Source of the DNA: Dermatophilus congolensis
GTDB taxonomy: Bacteria; Actinomycetota; Actinomycetes; Actinomycetales; Dermatophilaceae
Direction: 5' to 3'
NCBI GenBank assembly: GCA_030538115.1
Contig: JAUNUP010000009.1
Coordinates: 1 to 64,000 of the forward strand
Length of the DNA stretch: 64,000 bases
The stretch's first letter is position 1, and each line of letters starts with the position of its first letter. The notes under the pieces were generated by a model. That model saw nothing but the letters and a program-made list of their open reading frames with translations, was not told the origin of the DNA and ran no database searches. Both the position numbers and the translations under genes were made by a program. Positions 8,690 through 16,225 of the stretch are shown here, in pieces.

Positions 8690-8956
8690 TCAGTCGTCGT
8701 AGACGGTGGATCGGTGGCCGACGTGCAGTGCCACGATGACGAGACGGTCATCGTGGATGTCGGTCACGATGCGCCATGGGCCGGTTCGGTATCCCCAGAG
8801 GCCTGCCAGGTTTCCGGTGTACCCCTTACCGCGTGAGCGGGGATCATCGAGCTGCTCGACCTCGCGCAGCAGTGCAATGATTCGCTTCTGTACGGGACGG
8901 TCGAGTCGGCGCAGGTCCTTCTCTGCCCGTTCCGTGAACTCAATCCGCCACGTCAA
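8690..8956 (-). CDS. RelE/ParE-family type II toxin
   Basis: An 88-residue basic protein of the RelE/ParE superfamily, beginning TWRIEFTERAEKDLRRLD. It shows the family core GNLAGLWGYRTGPWRIV and the final strand IVALHVGHRSTVYDD, including the HRSxVY tail typical of RelE mRNA interferases. It starts at TTG 8956 after AGAGGCCGACC and overlaps the end of the antitoxin gene by 17 nt, the usual antitoxin-first arrangement. It probably cleaves mRNA at the ribosome when free of antitoxin; a gyrase-poison ParE activity is less likely but cannot be excluded. Confidence 0.88.
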   Translation of the reverse strand: MTWRIEFTERAEKDLRRLDRPVQKRIIALLREVEQLDDPRSRGKGYTGNLAGLWGYRTGPWRIVTDIHDDRLVIVALHVGHRSTVYDD

Positions 8957-9176
8957 GGTCGGCCTCTACCTCGTCCAGGGAGCGGGTGCTCGCGCGTCCG
9001 GCACGCACGTCAGCGACGTCGGCGAGAAGGTCGTTCTCCCAGATCAAGCGGTCGATGTGCACCTCGATCGCCTGGCGGAGGTAGAACGCTTTCGACCGGC
9101 CGGTGCGGGCCGCGAGCCGGTCGAGCTTCGCTGCGGTCTCGGGCGTGAGCTTCACCGATGTCGGAACGACGGACAC
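8940..9176 (-). CDS. Ribbon-helix-helix antitoxin (RelB/ParD-like)
   Basis: A small acidic antitoxin with an N-terminal ribbon-helix-helix DNA-binding domain (SVKLTPETAAKLDRLAARTG, then RSKAFYLRQAIEVHI) and an acidic C-terminal toxin-binding tail ending LDEVEADLDVAD. The GTG at 9176 is preferred because AGGTGA lies 5 nt upstream; the in-frame GTG at 9185 has no ribosome site. It lies upstream of and overlaps the RelE-type toxin. Four TAGTCA-type half-sites in two dyads occur just upstream, which fits autorepression by the antitoxin or the complex. Confidence 0.88.
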   Translation of the reverse strand: MSVVPTSVKLTPETAAKLDRLAARTGRSKAFYLRQAIEVHIDRLIWENDLLADVADVRAGRASTRSLDEVEADLDVAD

Positions 9177-9190
9177 GTTGCTCACCTCAC

Positions 9191-9237
9191 AGGGGGTTGA
9201 CTACCTATAGTCAACCCCCTGTGACTACCGGTAGTCA
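9191..9237. promoter_or_regulatory. Toxin-antitoxin operator: two palindromes with shared half-site
   Basis: AGGGGGTTGACTA and its exact complement flank a 4-nt spacer (9191-9220), and TGACTACCGGTAGTCA (9222-9237) is a perfect 16-bp palindrome. Both are built from the half-site TGACTA/TAGTCA, so there are four half-sites in 47 bp immediately upstream of the antitoxin gene. This is the pattern expected for cooperative ribbon-helix-helix binding and conditional autoregulation. Confidence 0.8.
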
Positions 9238-9299
9238 ATCGAGAAGCGCGAGCGACCTGCGCATGTTCCTGCATGCAGCCACGGTTATAGAGACAGCGA

Positions 9300-9332
9300 G
9301 AAGACCCCCTGCCGGCGAGCGAGGGGGTCTTC
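9300..9332 (-). terminator. Hairpin terminator after the DUF4352 gene
   Basis: GAAGACCCCCT and AGGGGGTCTTC form a perfect 11-bp stem around an 11-nt loop, 17 nt beyond the stop of the DUF4352 gene. It lacks a long T run but is the only strong hairpin there. Confidence 0.6.
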
Positions 9333-9348
9333 AGCGCGGTCCGGTGGG

Positions 9349-9972
9349 CTACTTCTTCAGCGAGACCTCGGCTCCGCCGGAGAAGAGCGAGTCGTGGAGC
9401 TCGATGCGCTGCAGCGTCGCCCCTTCTGGGACGTCGAACACGATCGGAGCGTTCTTGACGGTGTTTCCGGGGTTCACTGCCGTGAGGAAGGCCTTGTCCC
9501 AATCGTCCAGAGACGGGACCTGGCGGGCGCTGAACTCGCGGCCCTGATCATCGAAAGCCTTCTGGGAGTCTGCCGACAGGGTTCCCGCTTCCTTCCCGGT
9601 GTTCGTGACGTCGACCCGCACGATCACCCAGGTGCCCTGGGCCTCCTCGGGGAAGGTCGTGCCGATGCTCTTTCCTGGCGTCTCGACCTCCGTCACGGTG
9701 AACTCGAACTTGCCGTCGCTCACGGGCTGTCCGATGGTCGCGGCAGCCGGGTCGGCCTTCGTCTGTTGCTGGCTGTTGGTGCCCGTTGTCGTTGACGCGG
9801 GACTTGAGTCGTCCCCTCCGCTCAGGGCCGAGATGATGACCATCAAGGCGATGAGGATGAGCGGAATCACGAAGCGCTTCTTCTTGAACCAGGGGCGCAT
9901 GGCCTTCTGGTAGGCCTTGTCCGCCTTTGCCTGGGCCTTGGCGTTCGTGGGGGAGTCGATCTGTGACGACAT
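9349..9972 (-). CDS. Membrane-anchored DUF4352-like protein
   Basis: A 207-residue protein with a basic N-terminus (KAMRPWFKKKRF), one transmembrane segment (VIPLILIALMVIISAL, about residues 35-50), a Ser/Thr/Gln-rich linker and an extracellular domain. The domain contains GKFEFTVTEVETPGKSIG and GTWVIVRVDVTNTGKEAG, the pattern of DUF4352 (an Ig-like fold found in many Gram-positive exported proteins). The start is ATG 9972, with AGGAGA upstream. The domain often occurs in stress- or competence-associated surface proteins; no specific role can be read here. It lies between two toxin-antitoxin pairs and has its own hairpin at the 3' end. Confidence 0.8.
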   Translation of the reverse strand: MSSQIDSPTNAKAQAKADKAYQKAMRPWFKKKRFVIPLILIALMVIISALSGGDDSSPASTTTGTNSQQQTKADPAAATIGQPVSDGKFEFTVTEVETPGKSIGTTFPEEAQGTWVIVRVDVTNTGKEAGTLSADSQKAFDDQGREFSARQVPSLDDWDKAFLTAVNPGNTVKNAPIVFDVPEGATLQRIELHDSLFSGGAEVSLKK

Positions 9973-10175
9973 CGAGCTTGTTCTCCTGATAGTGATGCGC
10001 GGTTTGTGCCTGTGATCTTCACATCGCATGGGTGCCCCCGCCGCTACATCTCCATCCAGATCGTTACTGGGACGTAATTGGTTTGATACCAAGGGGATTC
10101 GTGAGCCACTCGAGTCGAAGAGGTTTTGCGTCGGAGCCATGTTCCGCCCGCGTTCTTCCTCGGTTCGATCACACG

Positions 10176-10210
10176 TGACGTGAGGGAGCGTTATCCGCCC
10201 ACTCACGTCA
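10176..10210 (-). terminator. Possible terminator hairpin after mazF-like gene
   Basis: TGACGTGAG and CTCACGTCA make a perfect 9-bp stem with a 17-nt loop, just past the MazF-like stop. No T run follows on the minus strand, so efficiency is uncertain. A regulatory dyad for the DUF4352 gene is an alternative. Confidence 0.4.
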
Positions 10211-10215
10211 GTTCG

Positions 10216-10563
10216 TCACACGGCCAGGTGCAGGCGCAGGGCTCGGTCTATGTCTGCCATCACGGTTCCTGATACGTGGCCGATTCTGGTGCCCAGGCGG
10301 GTCACGTCTATGGAACGGATCTGTTCTGCCTGGGCCTTCGAGTCGACGTCCAGGCCCGTCGCCTCCGCCGGGAGCAGCGCCTGGAAAGGAAAGACCTTGG
10401 TGACGTTGCCGGTCACCGGCACCACTGCGATCTCGCCGCGGCTTCTGCGGATGCTCACACGGGTGTGGGCGTCGTGGCCGACGATGACCACTGGCCGCAT
10501 CTTGTGGGCCTTGCTGCCCTCCGTCGGATCGAGGCGGGCCCAGACGATGTCACCACGCCTCAT
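10216..10563 (-). CDS. MazF/PemK-family endoribonuclease toxin
   Basis: A 115-residue MazF/PemK-type toxin. MRRGDIVWARLDPTEGSKAHKMRPVVIV is the canonical N-terminus (the GDIVWARLDP and KMRPVVIV blocks), and EIAVVPVTGNVTKVFPF and LDVDSKAQAEQIRSID are the central blocks carrying the conserved Ser/Thr and the Q-IRS-D motif. Such proteins cut single-stranded RNA at short sequences. The ATG at 10563 overlaps the end of the antitoxin gene by 14 nt. All residues typical of an active toxin seem present. Confidence 0.92.
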   Translation of the reverse strand: MRRGDIVWARLDPTEGSKAHKMRPVVIVGHDAHTRVSIRRSRGEIAVVPVTGNVTKVFPFQALLPAEATGLDVDSKAQAEQIRSIDVTRLGTRIGHVSGTVMADIDRALRLHLAV

Positions 10564-10780
10564 CGGAGAGCCCGTCCGTGTCGGTGGTGGCCCAGGCGGT
10601 CGCGTCTCCAGACAGATCGCGTTCGTCGGCGGCCTGTTCGTACTCCTGCGACAGGCGCGTCTCACGTAGAGCGGCGATGGCCTGCCGCAACGCGGCGGAG
10701 CGGCCAGCCACTCCGGACTCGGCGACGATCTCGTCGAGCAGTGCCACATCCTCGTCGGGAAGGCTCACGCTGAGCTTCAT
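10550..10780 (-). CDS. MazE-like antitoxin (ribbon-helix-helix)
   Basis: A 76-residue antitoxin with an N-terminal ribbon-helix-helix (MKLSVSLPDEDVALLDEIVA, then GRSAALRQAIAALRE) and an acidic tail ending TDGLSDEAW that should bind the toxin. It precedes and overlaps the MazF-like gene. There is no ribosome site before the ATG. A TAGCCT sequence (10793-10788) of the TANNNT -10 type ends only 7 nt from the ATG, so the mRNA is probably leaderless; this is inference from spacing. Confidence 0.88.
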   Translation of the reverse strand: MKLSVSLPDEDVALLDEIVAESGVAGRSAALRQAIAALRETRLSQEYEQAADERDLSGDATAWATTDTDGLSDEAW

Positions 10781-10882
10781 ACTTGCGAGGCTACGCGCGG
10801 TATCACCAGCAGCGACACCGGCTTGGACTCATGAGCGCGGGAGAGTGAGGCCTGCCCACCGACCGACGGTGTCCTGCGACGC

Positions 10883-10896
10883 ATGACATTCGTCAT
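10883..10896. promoter_or_regulatory. ATGAC-N4-GTCAT dyad upstream of the ABC/two-component operon
   Basis: ATGACATTCGTCAT has perfect 5-bp arms and lies 60 nt before the ABC gene that leads an operon ending in a NarL/DesR-type response regulator. DesR-like regulators commonly bind ATGAC/GTCAT dyads upstream of their linked ABC transporter, so this is the likely autoregulatory site. A direct test would be binding by the regulator at 14249. Confidence 0.55.
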
Positions 10897-10955
10897 GGGG
10901 AGGTCGTGACAGGTGCCGTGGGTGCCTCGCGCCGGTTCGCCGGATCGTTGAGGAC

Positions 10956-12080
10956 ATGAACAGATCACTCGTCACCGTCTCCGGAGTGACCGACGGGCGT
11001 GGAGTTGCCGGCGTCGGCGCGTCACAGGGGTACGCGCCGGCCATCGAGATCTCCGGGCTCACCAAGACCTTTCGCACCCGCGCCGGAGTCGTTCGGGCCG
11101 TCGACGGCATCGACCTGCGCATCCAGCGCGGCGAGGTCGTCGCTCTGCTCGGACACAACGGGGCGGGCAAGACCACCACGCTCGACATGGTGCTCGGGTT
11201 CACCTCCCCGACCTCGGGGTCGGTGCAGGTGTTCGGCACCGACCCCGGCCGCGCGGTGCGGGCGGGGCTCGTCGGCGGCATGCTGCAGACCGACGCGCTG
11301 CTGACCGACCTCACCGTCGCCGACACGCTCGCCATGGTCGCGACCCAGCACATCAACCCGATCAGCGTGGAGGCGGCTCTCGAGCGAGCCGGCGCCACCG
11401 CGATCGCCAAGCGGCGCGTCTCCGCCTGCTCCGGAGGCGAGCAGCAACGACTCCGGTTCGCGCTCGCACTCCTCGCCGACCCTGACCTGCTCGTGCTCGA
11501 CGAGCCCACCGCGGGCATGGACGTGGCCGCCCGCCGCGAGTTCTGGGCCACCATGCACGCCGAGGCCGACGCGGGCCGCACCATCGTCTTCGCCACCCAC
11601 TACCTCGCCGAAGCCGAGGAATTCGCTGAGCGCACCGTCGTCATGCGGCAGGGGCGGATCGTCGCCGACGGCACCACTGACGAGGTGCGTGCCCTAGGCG
11701 GCACCCGCACGGTGAGCTGCGCCTGGGACGACCGCGACGGCGACCCCGCGCACCTGCCCGGCGTGGCGGGTGCCGAGCGCGTCAACGGGCGAGTCCTCCT
11801 CCATCTCGCCGCCCGGGTCACAGGGGGCCCGGACGGCGCCATCTCCGCCCACGGCGACGCGCCGCCCGATGCGCTCGCCCGCGAGACCGACGGTTCGGCC
11901 GACGTGAACGCTCGCGGCGAGGGCAGCCCGTCCGACGTGCTCGCCCGACACCTGCTCACCCGCACCAATGCCCGCGACGTGCTCATCCAGGAGGCGAGTC
12001 TCGAAGACGCCTTCATCGGTCTGTCGACCCACGACGACCCCACGACCATCGAAAGCACCGACGAGGGGAGCCACCGATGA
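10956..12080 (+). CDS. ABC transporter ATP-binding protein
   Basis: A 374-residue ABC-2-type ATPase. The Walker A motif is GHNGAGKTT (near residue 70), the signature is CSGGEQQR, Walker B is LLVLDEPTAGMD, and the switch histidine is in FATHYLAEAEE. The C-terminal extension of about 100 residues is variable and Gly/Asp-rich, and could contact the membrane partner. Its stop overlaps the permease start by ATGA. The order ATPase, permease, kinase, regulator is that of DesKR-like exporter operons, which often handle lipophilic drugs, antimicrobial peptides or membrane lipids. The substrate is unknown. Confidence 0.92.
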   Translation: MNRSLVTVSGVTDGRGVAGVGASQGYAPAIEISGLTKTFRTRAGVVRAVDGIDLRIQRGEVVALLGHNGAGKTTTLDMVLGFTSPTSGSVQVFGTDPGRAVRAGLVGGMLQTDALLTDLTVADTLAMVATQHINPISVEAALERAGATAIAKRRVSACSGGEQQRLRFALALLADPDLLVLDEPTAGMDVAARREFWATMHAEADAGRTIVFATHYLAEAEEFAERTVVMRQGRIVADGTTDEVRALGGTRTVSCAWDDRDGDPAHLPGVAGAERVNGRVLLHLAARVTGGPDGAISAHGDAPPDALARETDGSADVNARGEGSPSDVLARHLLTRTNARDVLIQEASLEDAFIGLSTHDDPTTIESTDEGSHR

Positions 12081-12949
12081 GCCTGGCCACCACACCTGCG
12101 ACGACGAAGGCATCCACTGTGAACAGCAACAACACCCTCACTGCGACCCGTGCGAGAACCCGTGGCACAGCCCGTCCGTCGCCGCTCCTGGCGACACTGC
12201 GGTACGCGGGCCACGACACCGTTCGACACCTGCGCATGTTCGCCAGCGTCTTCTTCATCACGCTGCTGCCGACCGCGATGTACCTCATGTTCGGAGCCAT
12301 GACCGAGTTCGGCGACTTCGACGCCGGGTCGGGCAACGTCAAGGGTTCGATCATGGTGTCTATGGCCGTCTATGGCGCGATCGTCGCCACGACGAACATC
12401 GCCGGATCCGCGGCGGTCGAGCAGAGCCAGGGATGGGGGCGACTCCTCGCGATGACGTCGATGTCGTCGCTCCGGTACGTGTGCGCGAAGGTGCTGGTCG
12501 CGCTGGTCATGGCGGTGCAGCCGGTCGTGATCCTGTTCGCGGTCGGCTACGCCACCGGCGCGAAGATCGGATCCCCCGCGCAGTGGTTGGCCACGTTTGC
12601 CCTCACTGTCGGCTGCTCGGTCGTGTTCGCCCTGTACGGCCTGGCGTTCGGCCTGTTCTTTCGCAGCGAGAGCGCCCTGGGCGCCGCCTCCGGGCTGCTC
12701 GTCATCCTCGCCTTCTTCGGCAACCTGTTCACACCGCTCACGGGCACGCTGCTCGAGATCGCCCGCTTCACGCCCATCTACGGTGTCGGTGGCCTGGCCC
12801 GCTGGCCCCAGCTCGAAGGCGCGGTGCTGGGTTCGATCGGCACGACCTCCGACTCGCTGACGTGGCTCATCGCTAATGTCGCCGCATGGACCCTTCTGTT
12901 CGGCGTGGCGTGCATGATCGCGATGCGTCGTCGGGCCGTGCGGCGATGA
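12077..12949 (+). CDS. ABC-2 type transporter permease
   Basis: A 290-residue integral membrane protein with about six hydrophobic segments. The first is near residue 58 (FASVFFITLLPTAMYLMFG) and the last near 270. A soluble N-terminal region of about 45 residues precedes them. The family-like motif IAGSAAVEQSQGWGRLLAMT follows the second helix. It is the partner of the ATPase encoded just upstream and is coupled to it by a 4-nt overlap; its own stop overlaps the kinase start in the same way. A drug or lipid exporter is the most likely role. Confidence 0.88.
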   Translation: MSLATTPATTKASTVNSNNTLTATRARTRGTARPSPLLATLRYAGHDTVRHLRMFASVFFITLLPTAMYLMFGAMTEFGDFDAGSGNVKGSIMVSMAVYGAIVATTNIAGSAAVEQSQGWGRLLAMTSMSSLRYVCAKVLVALVMAVQPVVILFAVGYATGAKIGSPAQWLATFALTVGCSVVFALYGLAFGLFFRSESALGAASGLLVILAFFGNLFTPLTGTLLEIARFTPIYGVGGLARWPQLEGAVLGSIGTTSDSLTWLIANVAAWTLLFGVACMIAMRRRAVRR

Positions 12950-14169
12950 CCACCGGCACCGACCAGTCGAGGCCCGACCTCCACGCGGAGGCCGGGTCGC
13001 GGCCGTCGACTCTTGAACTGCGCCGGCGGTCGTTCTGGAACGACGACTCCTCCGAGCAGAAGCCCGTGAGTCGCTCGGAACTGGCGTTCACGTCTGTGTG
13101 GCTGGTCTTTCTCATCTCCCCGGCGGTCGCGATCGTCGCCGGGCCTGCATCGATTCCGGTCAAGGTTCTGAGCGGGCTGTCGCTCATCGCGTTCGGGGTT
13201 CTGTACACGGTCTCGTGGGTGAAGCCGCGCCTGGTGAGCGGGTTGGGGTCGTTCGGCTCGGCGATGGCGTGGATCGCGGTTCTCTGCGTCTGTATCGTCG
13301 GCGCCGCCCCCGCAGCCGGGCCGACGGTGCTCGCCACGGCGCCGTTTCTCATGGCGCTGCTGGTGTTTCGGCTCCCGTTGCGCGCCGCGCTCGTCTCCAC
13401 GGTGGCCGTCGCCGTAGCCGTGATCGGATTCGTCGCCTGGCGTCTGCCGGAGTCCGCCGTCTGGGTGACGACGATGATGTCGATGTGCGCGGTCATCTTC
13501 GTGATGATCCGCTGGACGGCGGATCACGAGGATCGGTCGGTGCGCATGGCCCACGACCTCGAACTCTCGCAGCAGCGCGAGGAGTTCGCGCGCGACGTAC
13601 ACGACATCCTGGGGCATTCGCTGACCGTGGTGGCGGTCAAGACCGAGCTGGCCCGCAAGCTGCTCGACCGCGATCCGGAGCGGGCCCGCGCCGAACTCGA
13701 CGACGTGCTGGCCCTCACCCGTGAGGCACTGGGTGAGGTGCGCTCGACCGTGGGGCGTCTGCGCACCCCGACGTGGGCCGAGCAACTGCACTCCGCGCGA
13801 ACGGCGCTCGACGCGGCGGATGTCGAGGCGCGGCTCCCGACCGATGCCGGCACGGTGCCGGTGGCTCAACAAGAACTGTTCGCGTGGTGCCTGCGCGAGG
13901 CGGTCACCAACGTCGTCCGCCACTCGGGTGCCACCCGATGCACGGTCGCGGCCGAGCCCGGGTTGCTGGCGGTGACGGACGACGGAGTCGGGATGGGGTC
14001 TGACGCGCTGGCCGACGGCGCCACCGAGGGCAACGGCCTCGCGGGTCTGCGCGAGCGAGTGATCCGAGCCGGCGGGACGCTGTCGCTCGGCCCGGCGCAC
14101 GGCTCCGACCTCACGCCCGACGCACACCGGGCCAAGCGGCCGGGCACGCGCGTGGAGGTGCGGCTGTGA
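12946..14169 (+). CDS. Sensor histidine kinase (DesK/NarX-like)
   Basis: A 407-residue HisKA_3-type kinase. Residues about 45-190 hold five or six transmembrane helices. The dimerisation helix contains REEFARDVHDILGHSL with phospho-acceptor His219, and the ATPase domain has LREAVTNVVRHSGATRC (N box), VTDDGVGM (G1) and EGNGLAGLRERV (G2). This is the DesK type, which senses membrane state or envelope stress through its helices. The start is the ATG overlapping the permease stop. It should phosphorylate the response regulator encoded 79 nt downstream. Confidence 0.92.
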   Translation: MTTGTDQSRPDLHAEAGSRPSTLELRRRSFWNDDSSEQKPVSRSELAFTSVWLVFLISPAVAIVAGPASIPVKVLSGLSLIAFGVLYTVSWVKPRLVSGLGSFGSAMAWIAVLCVCIVGAAPAAGPTVLATAPFLMALLVFRLPLRAALVSTVAVAVAVIGFVAWRLPESAVWVTTMMSMCAVIFVMIRWTADHEDRSVRMAHDLELSQQREEFARDVHDILGHSLTVVAVKTELARKLLDRDPERARAELDDVLALTREALGEVRSTVGRLRTPTWAEQLHSARTALDAADVEARLPTDAGTVPVAQQELFAWCLREAVTNVVRHSGATRCTVAAEPGLLAVTDDGVGMGSDALADGATEGNGLAGLRERVIRAGGTLSLGPAHGSDLTPDAHRAKRPGTRVEVRL

Positions 14170-14248
14170 TGGCGCTGAGCGGTCGGTCGGTGATCGATGA
14201 CCTGGGCTTTCGGGCAGACTGCCCTGGCATGTGTGGGGAGATGACATC

Positions 14249-14863
14249 GTGAGCGCTCCGATCCGGCTGCTGCTGGCCGACGACCAGGCACTGGTGCGCG
14301 GAGCCCTCGCCGCGCTGCTCGACCTCGAAGGGGACCTGCAGGTCGTGGCGCAGGTCGGCTCCGGCGACGAGGTGGTGGCGGCGGTGCGGGACAAGGCCGT
14401 TGACGTGGCGCTGCTCGACATCGAGATGCCGGGCCTTGACGGCATCTCTGCCGCTGCCGCAGTCAAGTCCGCGGGGTTGCCGTGCCGCACGATGATCGTC
14501 ACCACGTTCGGCCGCCCCGGCTATCTGCGACGAGCCATCGATGCAGGTGCCAGTGGGTTCGTCGTCAAAGACACACCCTCCGACGACCTCGCGGAGGCCG
14601 TGCGCCGCGTCCACGCGGGCCTGCGAGTCTTCGACCCGTCACTGGCGGAGGAGTCGCTCGTCACCGGCTCGAACCCCCTCACCGAACGCGAACGCGACGT
14701 GCTGCGCGCCGCGCTCGACGGCGCCTCGGTCAACCAGATCGCGTCGGCGCTCTTCCTCTCCGCGGGCACGGTGCGCAACCACCTCTCCTCGGCCATCGGC
14801 AAGACCGGCTCCAACAACCGCACCGAGGCGGCCCTGACGGCCCAACGCAACGGCTGGCTGTGA
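14249..14863 (+). CDS. NarL/DesR-type response regulator
   Basis: A 204-residue two-domain regulator. The receiver domain begins IRLLLADDQALVRGAL and carries the phospho-acceptor Asp57 in LLDIEMPG, with Thr and Lys in TTFGRPGY and VVKDTPSD. The C-terminal LuxR-type helix-turn-helix is LTERERDVLRAALDGA through AGTVRNHLSSAI. The GTG at 14249 is preferred because GGGGAG lies 7-8 nt upstream. It is the partner of the preceding kinase and probably controls the exporter operon through the ATGAC-N4-GTCAT dyad near 10.9 kb. Confidence 0.9.
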   Translation: MSAPIRLLLADDQALVRGALAALLDLEGDLQVVAQVGSGDEVVAAVRDKAVDVALLDIEMPGLDGISAAAAVKSAGLPCRTMIVTTFGRPGYLRRAIDAGASGFVVKDTPSDDLAEAVRRVHAGLRVFDPSLAEESLVTGSNPLTERERDVLRAALDGASVNQIASALFLSAGTVRNHLSSAIGKTGSNNRTEAALTAQRNGWL

Positions 14864-14879
14864 CGTGCGCAGGGGAGCG

Positions 14880-15248
14880 ATGAGAGACCCGGGCGTATTC
14901 CTCTACGACGGGGAGTGCGGCTTCTGTGGAGCCAGTGCCCGGTTGCTGCGCGACCGTGCGCGGCCGCGCGGCATCGACATCCGGCCGTGGCAGCAGACCG
15001 ACCTGGCGCCGCTCGGCGTGACCGAGCAGCAGTGCCGAGAGGCCGCGGCCCTGGTCACAGTGGATGCGTCCGGTGCTCCGCGCGCGTGTTTCGGTGCCGA
15101 AGCGATCGCTGGAGCGTTGCGTGCCGGGCGGCTCGCGTGGCCGCTGGTCGGGCTAGCCCTCCAGGCTCCGGGCGTGAGGGTCCTGTCCCGAATCGTCTAC
15201 GCCTGGGTAGCCCGAAACAGGCACCGCCTGCGCACGCCTTTCCGTTAG
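14880..15248 (+). CDS. DCC-family (DUF393) thiol-disulfide protein
   Basis: A 122-residue DUF393 protein. The N-terminal motif FLYDGECGFCGASARLL contains the DxxCxxC core after which the family is named. The start ATG 14880 follows AGGGGAGCG and lies 16 nt after the response-regulator stop, so it may be read through from the exporter operon. The family is predicted to be a thioredoxin-like redox protein, often next to membrane proteins. Its substrate is unknown. Confidence 0.85.
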   Translation: MRDPGVFLYDGECGFCGASARLLRDRARPRGIDIRPWQQTDLAPLGVTEQQCREAAALVTVDASGAPRACFGAEAIAGALRAGRLAWPLVGLALQAPGVRVLSRIVYAWVARNRHRLRTPFR

Positions 15249-15486
15249 TCGCCTTCGGCGCCGGTCGCCGGTACCGCGGGAGGCTCCTGACCTGCACGTT
15301 CGCCCTGATCCGAAGAGTCCCGAGGTACACAATTGCGAACCTGATCTGGCTGCGTCACCAGGCGCTCGGTGTCGGTTGTCCACAACCCTGACCAATTGCG
15401 TTTCGTGGCAAGGCTGCGGTGGATATCGCCCGACCCGTGTCGGGGCACGCTGGTAACTCCGGTTCTCGTGGACGACAGGGGGCACG

Positions 15487-16152
15487 ATGGTTGTCATGAC
15501 TGCAGAGGCGGAGCCGCAGGCGCCGCAGGGCGACGAAGTGAATCATGTGACCGATCAGGAGGCTGTGGCGTTCGGTCGCGATGTCGTCGTGCCGTGGCCG
15601 GGTCGCAGGCCGTGGACCCGCGCCGACCTCGACGCGCTGCCCGCTGATGGGCGTCGCTATGAGCTCTTCGACGGAGTCCTCGTCGTGAGCCCCTCACCGG
15701 TCATGGGTCACCAGTACGTATCGGGTGAGCTGTTCCTGTTGATCAACGCCGCGTGCCGGTCTGATCCGGTCCATGATCTGATCGTGTTGTCCGCACCCTT
15801 CGACGTGTGGCTGGCTGACGATTCCTTGTCGCAGCCCGATCTCCTGGTAGCCCCGCGCGAGCAGTTCGACGCCAAGGGCATGTCAGGAGTTCCGCTACTC
15901 GTGGTCGAGATCCTCTCGCGCAGCACCAGAGCGTTCGATCTGTACGTGAAGCGTGAGCGGTATGAACGCGGCGGGATCGAGCACTACTGGATCGTCGACC
16001 CCGACAAGCCCAGTCTGACGGTGCTGCGGTTGGAAGCCGGCGAGTACGTGGAGGCCGCCCGTGTCGTCGGACCCGAGACGCTGACCCTCACGGATCCGTT
16101 CGAGGTGTCCATCACCCCGTCGCGGCTCACGTTCACCTCGTCGCAGGATTGA
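15487..16152 (+). CDS. Uma2 family (DUF820) endonuclease-like protein
   Basis: A 221-residue protein of the Uma2/DUF820 family, which has a restriction-endonuclease-like PD-(D/E)xK fold. The family core is visible: a tryptophan-rich start to the domain (WTRADLDALPADGRRYELFDG), SPSPVMGHQ, then SQPDLLVAPREQF, VVEILSRSTRAFDLYVKRERYERGGIEHYW and VDPDKP. The Asp of QPDLLV, the Glu of VVEIL and the Lys of YVKRER form the predicted active site. The family is expanded in cyanobacteria and some actinobacteria and has no established role. The ATG follows AGGGGGCACG. It is monocistronic. Confidence 0.85.
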   Translation: MVVMTAEAEPQAPQGDEVNHVTDQEAVAFGRDVVVPWPGRRPWTRADLDALPADGRRYELFDGVLVVSPSPVMGHQYVSGELFLLINAACRSDPVHDLIVLSAPFDVWLADDSLSQPDLLVAPREQFDAKGMSGVPLLVVEILSRSTRAFDLYVKRERYERGGIEHYWIVDPDKPSLTVLRLEAGEYVEAARVVGPETLTLTDPFEVSITPSRLTFTSSQD

Positions 16153-16225
16153 CCAGACCTGTCAAAGCCCTGTGAAAGGTGCGGCTGGCCTTGCGGCGTG
16201 CAGCGGAGGTCGGGACGATAGAGGT

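Noticed and set aside
9973..10175. Open frame extending upstream of the DUF4352 start to 10206
   Set aside because: A good ribosome site and the start of the recognised N-terminus support ATG 9972; upstream residues look non-coding.
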